7,961 nucleotides of DNA. Origin: Frankiaceae bacterium (lineage in GTDB: Bacteria > Actinomycetota > Actinomycetes > Mycobacteriales > SCTD01). Made by a program: the position numbers and the translations under genes. This document shows, one piece after another, positions 1 through 5,208 of this stretch. Within the stretch, counting starts at the first letter, position 1. Every line of letters begins with the position of its first letter. Where the stretch lies: positions 1 to 7,961 of the forward strand of contig CANKBT010000134.1 in the NCBI GenBank assembly GCA_947479995.1. The letters are read 5' to 3'. Under the pieces are notes generated by a model, which made no database searches, was not told the DNA's origin, and was given only the letters and a program-made list of their open reading frames with translations.

Positions 1-293
1 ACGACGCGCACGCCGTCGAAGGTGGTCTTGAGCGGCACGCGGTCGTGCACGTGGAAGCCGCCGTTCGCGCCGACCTCCATGGGGAGCACCTTGAAGGCGA
101 GCAGGATGGCGCGCTTGGCGCGCTCGTCGACGACGACCTCGTCGTCGACCACCTGCGCCACGCGGGCGACGCCGGTGTCGAGCAGGTCTACGGCGCCGAC
201 GACGGCGCGGCGGGCGTCCTCGTCGTCGGGGGTGAGGTCGGCGCGCCGCTCCCAGAGCTCGTCGACGAGGGCGGGGATCGGGCTGTCGGTCAT
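1..293 (-). CDS. dapD: Tetrahydrodipicolinate N-succinyltransferase, N-terminal part (cut by left edge)
   Basis: DapD transfers succinyl from succinyl-CoA to tetrahydrodipicolinate in the succinylase branch of diaminopimelate/lysine synthesis in the cytoplasm. Ninety-seven codons are visible from an ATG at 293; the rest, including the left-handed beta-helix catalytic domain, lies beyond base 1. The visible part resembles the N-terminal helical domain of the E. coli-type enzyme as I remember it: WERRADLTP (residues 14-22), then a LLDTGVARVA segment, then KRAILLAFKV and HDRVPLK. The Rv1201c type of mycobacteria starts quite differently. The ATG lies 24 bases after the cupin stop on the same strand, and no strong ribosome binding site is visible. 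DapC, the enzyme for the next step, is encoded two genes upstream, which supports the call. The family call is strong; the type assignment rests only on the N-terminus. Confidence 0.87.
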   Translation of the reverse strand, partial: MTDSPIPALVDELWERRADLTPDDEDARRAVVGAVDLLDTGVARVAQVVDDEVVVDERAKRAILLAFKVLPMEVGANGGFHVHDRVPLKTTFDGVRV

Positions 294-317
294 GCGGTCG
301 AGCCTAGTGACGCGGCC

Positions 318-827
318 TCAGCGCGGCGGCGGCGGTCCGTCGGCCTCGACCTGGTCGTGCCGGGCGTAGAGCGCCGTCCAGTCCTGCGGCGACATCGCCG
401 CGCGGGCCGCGGCGTCGAGCGCGGCGAGCTCCTCGAAGTAGCCCTGCCGTGGCGCGCCGGGCGTGAACAGCATGAGCATCGACGCCGCGCCGTCGGGGTT
501 GCGGAAGGCGTGCACGCCGCCCGGCGGCACGTGCAGGAAGTCGCCCGGTGCCGCCTCGGCCCAGCGCCGGCCGTCGTAGAGCAGGACCGTGCCGGACAGC
601 ACGTAGAAGGCCTCGGACATGCCGCGGTGGAAGTGCGGGTCGGGCCCGCCCGCCGCCTCGCCCATGTCCCAGCGGAACAACCCGTAGTCGCCGCCGGTCG
701 TCTCCTGCGTCGCGAGGTACGACGCCGAGCCGCCGCTCGGGAAGCGCAGCTCGGGCTCCGCGGAGCCGCGCCGCAGCAGCGCGCTGGCCGTGCCGTCCCC
801 GTGGTGGCGCGGTGGGGGGTAGCTCAT
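318..827 (-). CDS. Small single-domain cupin protein
   Basis: This is a 169-residue soluble protein with one cupin barrel. Cupin motif 1 is PHFHRGMSE around residues 64-72, giving metal ligands His65, His67 and Glu72, followed by FYVLSG. Motif 2 is PGDFLHVPPGGVHAF around residues 94-108, giving His106. A complete 3-His/1-Glu site is therefore present, so metal binding (Fe, Mn, Ni or Zn) is likely, but the sequence does not reveal a substrate. The C-terminal part (about 120-169) is helical, resembling stand-alone Cupin_2 proteins whose function is usually unknown. The ATG at 827 is 21 bases after the dapC stop, and the gene ends 24 bases before dapD, so it is probably in the same transcript. 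A role in lysine metabolism is not established. It may be a dioxygenase-like or sugar/small-molecule-binding cupin that was simply inserted here. Confidence 0.85.
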   Translation of the reverse strand: MSYPPPRHHGDGTASALLRRGSAEPELRFPSGGSASYLATQETTGGDYGLFRWDMGEAAGGPDPHFHRGMSEAFYVLSGTVLLYDGRRWAEAAPGDFLHVPPGGVHAFRNPDGAASMLMLFTPGAPRQGYFEELAALDAAARAAMSPQDWTALYARHDQVEADGPPPPR

Positions 828-848
828 GCCGCCGGACGCTAGCGCCGG

Positions 849-1958
849 TCAGGCGAGGCGGGCCACCGCCGCCGCGACGCGCTCGTCGGTGGCGGTCAGG
901 GCCATCCGCACGTGCTGCGCGCCGGCGTCGCCGTAGAAGGCACCGGGCGCGACGAGCACCCCGCGCTCGGCGAGCCAGGTGGTCGTCTCCCAGCAGTCCT
1001 CGTCGCGGGTGAGCCACAGGTACAGCCCCGCCTCGGACCGGTCGACGCGGAAGCCGTCGCGCAGCGCCGCCTGCAGCGCGGTGCGCCGCGCGGCGTAGAC
1101 CTCGCGCTGCGCCTGCACGTGCGCGTCGTCGCCGAGCGCCGCCACGACCGCGGCCTGCACGGGCGCGGGCGGCAGCAGGCCGACGTGCTTGCGCGCCTCG
1201 ACGACCGTCGCCACGGCGGTGCGGTCGCCGACGGCGAAGCCGGCGCGGTAGCCGGCGAGGTTGCTGCGCTTGGACAGCGAGTGCAGGGCGAGCACCCCGT
1301 CGGTGGAGCCGCCCGACACCGACGGGTGCAGCACGCTCACCGGCGCGGCCTCCCAGCCGAGCTCGAGGTAGCACTCGTCGCTGGCCACCAGCACGCCGTG
1401 CTCGCGCGCCCAGGCGACGACGCGCGCCAGCTCCTCCGGCGGCGTCACGGCGCCGGTCGGGTTCGACGGCGAGTTGAGCCACACGAGCGACACGCGCGAC
1501 GGGTCGTGCGCCGTCGGGTCGTCGGTCGGCACCGGCTCGCAGCCCGCGAGCCGCGCGCCCACGTCGTACGTCGGGTAGGCGGTCGCGGGCAGCAGCACCT
1601 GGGTGCCGGGCTCGAGGCCGAGCAGGGTCGGCAGGAGGGAGACGAGCTCCTTGCTGCCGATGCTCGGGACCACCTCGGCCGCCGTCACCGTCGCGCCGAG
1701 GCGCCGCTGCACCCACTGCACGACGGCCTCGCGCAGGGCGGGCGTGCCGACGGTCAGCGGGTAGCCGGGGGCGTCCGCGGCGTCGCGCAGCGCCTGCTGC
1801 ACCACCTCGGGCGTCGGGTCGACCGGCGTGCCGATCGACAGGTCGACGATGCCGTCGGGGTGCGCGCGCGCCGTCTCGGCGTACGGCGCGAGCCGGTCCC
1901 ACGGGAACTGCGGGAGCCGGGCGCGCGCCGCCCAGCCGGGGCGGTCGGAGCTGCTCAG
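849..1958 (-). CDS. dapC: Succinyldiaminopimelate aminotransferase (CTG start proposed)
   Basis: This PLP-dependent fold-type I aminotransferase interconverts N-succinyl-2-amino-6-ketopimelate and N-succinyl-LL-diaminopimelate with glutamate, the step after DapD. Numbered from the CTG at 1956-1958, the protein has 369 residues, normal for actinobacterial DapC. Visible motifs are NSPSNPTGAV with Asn166, ASDECYLELGW with Asp194 (pyridine nitrogen) and Tyr197, LHSLSKRSNLAGYRAGF with the Schiff-base Lys230 and Arg238, and QHVRMALTA with Arg351 for the substrate carboxylate. The N-terminal LPQFPWDRLAPY and VDLSIGTPVDPTPE segments are needed for the fold and are encoded upstream of the first GTG (1805). 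No ATG, GTG or TTG lies in frame between that GTG and the fdxA stop (1965-1967), so CTG at 1958 is the best start. It lies six bases after the fdxA stop and in the same frame. Function is secure; the start is inferred. Confidence 0.9.
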   Translation of the reverse strand: MSSSDRPGWAARARLPQFPWDRLAPYAETARAHPDGIVDLSIGTPVDPTPEVVQQALRDAADAPGYPLTVGTPALREAVVQWVQRRLGATVTAAEVVPSIGSKELVSLLPTLLGLEPGTQVLLPATAYPTYDVGARLAGCEPVPTDDPTAHDPSRVSLVWLNSPSNPTGAVTPPEELARVVAWAREHGVLVASDECYLELGWEAAPVSVLHPSVSGGSTDGVLALHSLSKRSNLAGYRAGFAVGDRTAVATVVEARKHVGLLPPAPVQAAVVAALGDDAHVQAQREVYAARRTALQAALRDGFRVDRSEAGLYLWLTRDEDCWETTTWLAERGVLVAPGAFYGDAGAQHVRMALTATDERVAAAVARLA

Positions 1959-1964
1959 CGCGGG

Positions 1965-2303
1965 CTACTCAGCGGTGTTCTTGCCGACCGGCACGGCCAT
2001 GACCACGGGGTGGTCGAGGTCGACGGGGCCGACCTTGCTGGCACCGCCGGGCGACCCGAGGGTCGTCGTCTCGGTGAAGAAGTCGACGTTGGCGCGGTAG
2101 TAGTCCTTCCACTGCGCCGGGGTGTCGTCCTCGTAGTAGATGGCCTCGACCGGGCAGACCGGCTCGCACGCCCCGCAGTCCACGCACTCGTCGGGGTGGA
2201 TGTAGAGCGATCGCGCACCCTCGTAGATGCAGTCGACAGGGCACTCCTCGATGCAGGCCTTGTCCTTGACGTCCACGCAGGGCTCGGCGATGACGTACGT
2301 CAC
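1965..2303 (-). CDS. fdxA: 7Fe ferredoxin (3Fe-4S / 4Fe-4S), FdxA type
   Basis: This is a 112-residue cytoplasmic electron carrier of the actinobacterial FdxA family. Cysteines lie at 9, 17, 21, 25, 40, 43, 46 and 50. By analogy with Azotobacter ferredoxin I, Cys9, Cys17 and Cys50 should hold the 3Fe-4S cluster, and Cys21, Cys40, Cys43 and Cys46 the 4Fe-4S cluster; Cys25 matches the free cysteine. Motifs include CIEECPVDCIYEG and CVDCGACEPVCPVEAIYYED. The C-terminal GSPGGASKVGPVD tail is typical of actinomycete members. The GTG at 2303 is chosen because VTYVIAEPCVD is the family N-terminus and a good Shine-Dalgarno sequence precedes it by eight bases. An open extension upstream exists but does not resemble the family. 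The gene is first in the dapC-cupin-dapD row. Its redox partner is not in the window; FdxA proteins often serve P450s or other oxidoreductases. Confidence 0.95.
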   Translation of the reverse strand: MTYVIAEPCVDVKDKACIEECPVDCIYEGARSLYIHPDECVDCGACEPVCPVEAIYYEDDTPAQWKDYYRANVDFFTETTTLGSPGGASKVGPVDLDHPVVMAVPVGKNTAE

Positions 2304-2311
2304 GTCGGCAG

Positions 2312-2318
2312 TCCTCTC
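2312..2318 (-). promoter_or_regulatory. Ribosome binding site of fdxA
   Basis: On the minus strand these bases read GAGAGGA, a good match to the anti-Shine-Dalgarno sequence, eight bases before GTG at 2303. This decides the fdxA start over longer open extensions. It is the clearest ribosome binding site of the window, in contrast to dapC, the cupin and dapD, which have weak ones. Confidence 0.75.
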
Positions 2319-2335
2319 GGTGCTGGGGCAGCCCC

Positions 2336-2341
2336 TAGTGT
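2336..2341 (+). promoter_or_regulatory. Possible -10 box for the SH3-like/SirB1-like gene pair
   Basis: TAGTGT fits the actinobacterial TANNNT -10 pattern, in the 45-base gap between divergent genes. A transcript starting seven or eight bases downstream would begin at or next to GTG 2349, giving a leaderless mRNA. That would explain why no Shine-Dalgarno sequence precedes this gene. No convincing -35 is visible. This is inferred from a short motif and could be chance. Confidence 0.35.
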
Positions 2342-2348
2342 CGCTGAT

Positions 2349-2603
2349 GTGGAGCCCGACGCGCACAGCGGGGTCGCGTACGTCGTGGACGTCGGACCCG
2401 GCGACCTCGGCGCCCGCGTGGTGCTGCGCGCGCGGCTGCCCGGCGGCGGCGCGACGGACGTGCTCGGCCACCTCGCCGCCTGGTCCGGCGGCGAGGTCGT
2501 CGTGCGCACGCGCACCGGCGAGGTGCGCGTCGCGGAGGCCGCCCTGCTGGCCGCCAAGCGCGTGCCCGAGGCGCCGCCGCGGCGCCGGGCGGCCGGCCCG
2601 TGA
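2349..2603 (+). CDS. Stand-alone SH3-like domain related to Rv0428c-type GNAT N-terminus
   Basis: This is a small protein of 84 residues if it starts at GTG 2349, or 72 if it starts at GTG 2385. The core reads GDLGARVVLRARLP, then TDVLGHLAAWSGGEVVVRT, then VRVAEAALLAAKRVPEAPP. It closely resembles, from memory, the N-terminal SH3-like beta-barrel of actinobacterial GNAT acetyltransferases of the Rv0428c type, which are often encoded next to fdxA. There the same domain runs through a VPxAPxRRR linker into the acetyltransferase domain. Here the protein stops in that linker (PPRRRAAGP), and no acetyltransferase follows. It may bind a ligand or partner, or be the remnant of a lost fusion. The frame is intact, with strong third-position G/C bias. 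Its stop overlaps the next start by four bases, so the two genes are likely translationally coupled. Start choice is uncertain. Confidence 0.7.
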   Translation: MEPDAHSGVAYVVDVGPGDLGARVVLRARLPGGGATDVLGHLAAWSGGEVVVRTRTGEVRVAEAALLAAKRVPEAPPRRRAAGP

Positions 2604-3382
2604 GCGACCGCGCGCGCTTCGCGGAGGTGGTGCGCGCCGAGCCGCTCGACCTCGGTCTGGCGTGCGCGCTGGTGGCGGCGGAGGTCGTGCCCGACCTCGA
2701 CGTCGACGCCGTGACGGCGCGGCTCGACGCGCTCGCCGCCGACGTGCCCGCGGGCGACGACGACGTCGCGCGGCTGCGGGCGGTGCTCGGCGGGTTCGCC
2801 GGCACCGGCGCGGACTACGACGACGTGCGCTCCTCGCTGCTGCCCGAGGTGCTCGCCCGGCGGCGCGGGCTGCCGCTGCTGCTCGCCGTCGTCTGGGTCG
2901 AGGTGGCCCGGCGCGCGGGCATCGCCGCCGAGGCCGTGGGGCTGCCCGGCCACGTCGTCGTGCGCGTCGGCGCGCGCCACGTCGACGCCTTCGCCGGCGG
3001 CGCCGAGCTCGACGGCGACGCCCTCGCCGCGCTGGTGCGCGCGGCGACCGGCGGGCCGCTGCGCGCCGAGCACCTCGAGGCGACGCCGGCGGCGGACCTG
3101 CTGCTGCGCCTGCTCACCAACGTGCGCGTGCTCGCCTCGCGGCAGGACGCCTCGCTCGAGGCGGTGCGCACGCGCCTGTGGGCCGTGGAGCTGTCGCTGC
3201 TGCTCCCCCGCCACCCGTACGCGCTGCGGCGCGAGCGCGGCGAGCTGCGCGTGCGGCTCGGCGACCACCTCGGCGGCGCGGCCGAGCTGGAGGAGTGGGC
3301 GGGCGTCGCGGAGGGCGCCGACCCCGCGGCGGCCGAGCAGGCCCGCCGCGCGGCGCGCTCGGCGCGCGCCCGGCTCAACTAG
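2600..3382 (+). CDS. SirB1/transglutaminase-like family protein with TPR-like C-terminus
   Basis: This 260-residue soluble protein belongs to the SirB1 N-terminal / Transglut_core2 family. Residues 1-65 form the helical lead-in (RFAEVVRAEPLDL). The core is LLPEVLARRRGLPLLLAVVW at about 80-99, EVARRAGI, then GLPGHVVVRVG with His118 and HVDAFAGG with Asp129. The family's usual motifs are RRxGIP, GLPGHF and DPFxGG. His and Asp match two members of a transglutaminase triad, but no Cys lies at the expected position before the RRRGLP helix, so classical thiol catalysis is doubtful. Residues 165-235 look like one or two TPR-type helix pairs (LLTNVRVLASR, HPYALRRERGELRVRLGD). The biological role of the family is poorly defined. 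GTG 2600 overlaps the preceding TGA (GTGA) and has no separate ribosome binding site, which implies coupled translation. The stop is four bases from the convergent VanW-family gene. Confidence 0.82.
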   Translation: MSDRARFAEVVRAEPLDLGLACALVAAEVVPDLDVDAVTARLDALAADVPAGDDDVARLRAVLGGFAGTGADYDDVRSSLLPEVLARRRGLPLLLAVVWVEVARRAGIAAEAVGLPGHVVVRVGARHVDAFAGGAELDGDALAALVRAATGGPLRAEHLEATPAADLLLRLLTNVRVLASRQDASLEAVRTRLWAVELSLLLPRHPYALRRERGELRVRLGDHLGGAAELEEWAGVAEGADPAAAEQARRAARSARARLN

Positions 3383-3386
3383 CGCG

Positions 3387-5123
3387 TCAGGCGGGGGCCG
3401 GGGCGGGCGCCGGGGCCGGGGCGGGGGCCGTCGGCGCGGGCGCGCTGGGCGCCGGCCGCGGGGCCGCCTGGCAGACGATGCGCGGCTCGGGCAGGTAGGT
3501 GTGCGTGTAGCTGTCGCGCTTGACCTCGGCGCCGCCGCGCTTCATGACGCGGGTGATGGTGATGGTGAAGCCGGTGCGGCCGGACTGGCGCTCGCAGCCG
3601 GGCCCGGTCTCGGTGCGCGTCGGCGGCTGCGTGACGCGGGTGCGGCCGCTCGACAGCGACTCGACCTCGTCGTACTGCTTGGTGCCCCACAGGGTGACGG
3701 TGATCGACGTGCCGGTGTACGAGGTCGTGATGAGCACGCCGTCGGGCGAGTCGTTCTGCCACTTGAGGTCGGGCTTGGGCGTGCTGATCGTCGCCTCGCG
3801 GCCCTCGGGGTAGCGCGAGATGTAGTAGCTGTGCGGCTGGTGCTCGACGTCGACCATGCCGGCGAAGAACGCGGCGTTGTACATCGTCGTCGTGAACTGG
3901 CTGATGCCGCCGCCGACGCCGTCGACGAACTCGCCGCGCAGGATCTGCGGCGCCGGCACGAAGCCGCGGGCCTCGTCGCGCGGGCCGACGTCGTCGTTGA
4001 GGCTGTAGGTCTCGCCGGGCAGCACGACGTGGCCGTCGACGAGGTCGGCGATGACGTGGATGTTGGTGACGCGCGGGGCGCAGCACGGGTGGCGGGTCGT
4101 GAAGGTGCCGATCTGCTCGGTGATGCCGAGCTCCTGCGCGGCGGCGGTCGTGACTCGCGGCTGCGCCACCTCGACGGCGAGGTCGGCGGTGCGCGGCGCG
4201 GGCGCGGTGACGACGCCGAGCACGGCCGCGGACAGCCCCTCCGGCGACACCGTGCGCCCCTCCTGCGCCGGCACGACGACCGGCGTGCCGCTGCTGACGT
4301 CGAAGGTGGCGTCGACGGGCTCGGACTGCACCGCGCCGACGCGGTCGCCGAGCACCTCGAGCAGCCGGGCGGCGTCGAGGCGCGGCGCGAACGCCCCGCG
4401 GTCGTCCGGCTCGACGGTGAGGGCGGCAGCCAGGTCGGCGGGCTCGAGCACGAGCTCGGCGCCGGCGGCCCGCAGCACCACCGGCGCCGCGACGGCCGGG
4501 GCCGCCACCCGCGTCACGGCGTCGCGGACCTGCGCCTCGGTGGTGCGCACGGCCTCGACCTCGACCGGCACGTCGACCGGGTCGCCGCCCAGCCAGCCGC
4601 CGCGCACGGCCGCGACCGTGCCGCCCTGGTCGAGCACGCGCCCGGTCACGGGCAGCACCGGCACCGGCGCGGTGCCCTCGAAGCGCACGGCGCCCTCGAC
4701 GGCCGGCCGGTCGACCTCGGCGGCGAGCGCCTGCACGGCGGGCTCGAGGCGGTCCTCGCCGGCGACCGCGTCGACCTCGCGGTCGCGGCCGAGCAGCCCG
4801 GCGAGCCGGGCCAGCGGGCCGGCGTCGGCCGCGGCGTCGACCGTGGCGTCGACGTCGAGGTCGAGCCCGGCCTGCGCGGCGTCGAGCGTGCGCTCGTCGC
4901 CGTCGACGCGCAGCCGCACCGGGGCGTCGCGCCGGGTGGCGACGAGCTCCTCGAGGCGGGCGGCCGCCGCGCCGCGCGACAGGCCGCCGACGTCGGCGCC
5001 GGCCACCGTCGTGCCGCGCGGCACGGCCGCGCCGTTGAGCAGGTAGGCCAGGCCGAGCGCCAGCAGCACCAGGCCGACGGCGCCCCCCACGAGGAGCAGG
5101 AGCAGGCGGGGCGGGCGGGTCAC
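3387..5123 (-). CDS. Membrane-anchored VanW-family protein with peptidoglycan-binding-like repeats
   Basis: This is a 578-residue cell-envelope protein. Residues 6-29 (RLLLLLVGGAVGLVLLALGL...) form one N-terminal membrane anchor, with the rest predicted outside. Residues about 35-330 hold two repeats of the type called PG_binding_4/YoaR-like, common before VanW domains. The VanW domain spans about 340-475, with GTFTTRHPCCAPRVTNIHVI (adjacent Cys347/Cys348), LPGETYSLNDDVG, DGVGGGISQFTTTMYNAAFF (401-420) and HQPHSYYISRYPEG. A G5-like beta region (about 478-553, with Cys510 and Cys551) follows, then an Ala-Pro tail (about 554-578) that may extend into the wall. VanW proteins occur in some vancomycin-resistance clusters and widely in Gram-positive bacteria, but their biochemical role is unknown, and this gene alone does not imply resistance. 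The GTG at 5123 has GGAG nine bases upstream and puts the membrane segment right at the start. Confidence 0.92.
   Translation of the reverse strand: MTRPPRLLLLLVGGAVGLVLLALGLAYLLNGAAVPRGTTVAGADVGGLSRGAAAARLEELVATRRDAPVRLRVDGDERTLDAAQAGLDLDVDATVDAAADAGPLARLAGLLGRDREVDAVAGEDRLEPAVQALAAEVDRPAVEGAVRFEGTAPVPVLPVTGRVLDQGGTVAAVRGGWLGGDPVDVPVEVEAVRTTEAQVRDAVTRVAAPAVAAPVVLRAAGAELVLEPADLAAALTVEPDDRGAFAPRLDAARLLEVLGDRVGAVQSEPVDATFDVSSGTPVVVPAQEGRTVSPEGLSAAVLGVVTAPAPRTADLAVEVAQPRVTTAAAQELGITEQIGTFTTRHPCCAPRVTNIHVIADLVDGHVVLPGETYSLNDDVGPRDEARGFVPAPQILRGEFVDGVGGGISQFTTTMYNAAFFAGMVDVEHQPHSYYISRYPEGREATISTPKPDLKWQNDSPDGVLITTSYTGTSITVTLWGTKQYDEVESLSSGRTRVTQPPTRTETGPGCERQSGRTGFTITITRVMKRGGAEVKRDSYTHTYLPEPRIVCQAAPRPAPSAPAPTAPAPAPAPAPAPA
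3393..3427 (+). other. Strong G-quadruplex motif at convergent gene ends
   Basis: Six runs of three to five G (3393-3397, 3400-3403, 3405-3407, 3412-3415, 3418-3421, 3423-3427) are separated by loops of 1-4 bases. This exceeds the G3+N1-7 rule. On the minus strand the same bases code for the Ala-Pro tail of the VanW-family protein. On the plus strand they begin 11 bases after the SirB1-like stop codon, so a transcript reading past that gene would carry the motif in RNA. Folding in the cell is inferred. Confidence 0.6.
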
Positions 5124-5132
5124 GCGGGTGCG

Positions 5133-5136
5133 CTCC
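5133..5136 (-). promoter_or_regulatory. Ribosome binding site of the VanW-family gene
   Basis: On the minus strand these bases read GGAG, nine bases before GTG 5123. Having its own ribosome binding site, unlike the ATGA-coupled response regulator upstream, suggests the VanW gene is translated independently of the chemosensory genes. Confidence 0.5.
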
Positions 5137-5147
5137 GGGAGGGTCCG

Positions 5148-5166
5148 TGGGGGTCAGGGACCCCCA
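5148..5166 (-). terminator. Perfect 7-bp hairpin in the 85-base gap before the VanW-family gene
   Basis: TGGGGGT (5148-5154) pairs exactly with ACCCCCA (5160-5166) around a five-base loop. It lies downstream of the response-regulator stop (5209) and 24 bases upstream of the VanW start. It could end transcription of the CheA/regulator pair without a U-tract, as is common in actinomycetes, or act as a leader structure for the VanW gene. A competing stem is possible between GGGTCC (5141-5146) and GGACCC (5158-5163). A second short stem, GCGC-CGG-GCGC, lies at 5178-5188. No T-run follows on the minus strand, so the terminator call is tentative. Confidence 0.4.
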
Positions 5167-5208
5167 TCCTGGCAGGAGCGCCGGGCGCGGCGGGGAGCCA
5201 GCGGGGCG

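Noticed and set aside
837..844. CGCTAGCG palindrome between dapC and the cupin
   Set aside because: It is only 8 bases with no flanking symmetry, and such GC palindromes are common here by chance.
849..1805. dapC starting at GTG 1805
   Set aside because: This would remove about 51 residues that look like a normal DapC N-terminus (FPWDRLAPY, VDLSIGTPVDPTPE).
304..1902. 532-codon minus-strand frame spanning the cupin and dapC
   Set aside because: It is in another frame than both real genes and gives an Arg/Ala-rich translation, while the cupin and DapC frames carry complete active-site motifs.
2304..2471. N-terminal extension of fdxA to an ATG near 2471
   Set aside because: The extra residues do not resemble the family and run antisense to the SH3-like gene. 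GTG 2303 has a good ribosome binding site and the family start.
912..2603. Very long plus-strand open frame opposite dapC and fdxA
   Set aside because: Its first 1,400 bases are antisense to dapC and fdxA, both with full family motifs. Long antisense frames are expected at this GC content. Only the last part (from 2349) is a real gene.
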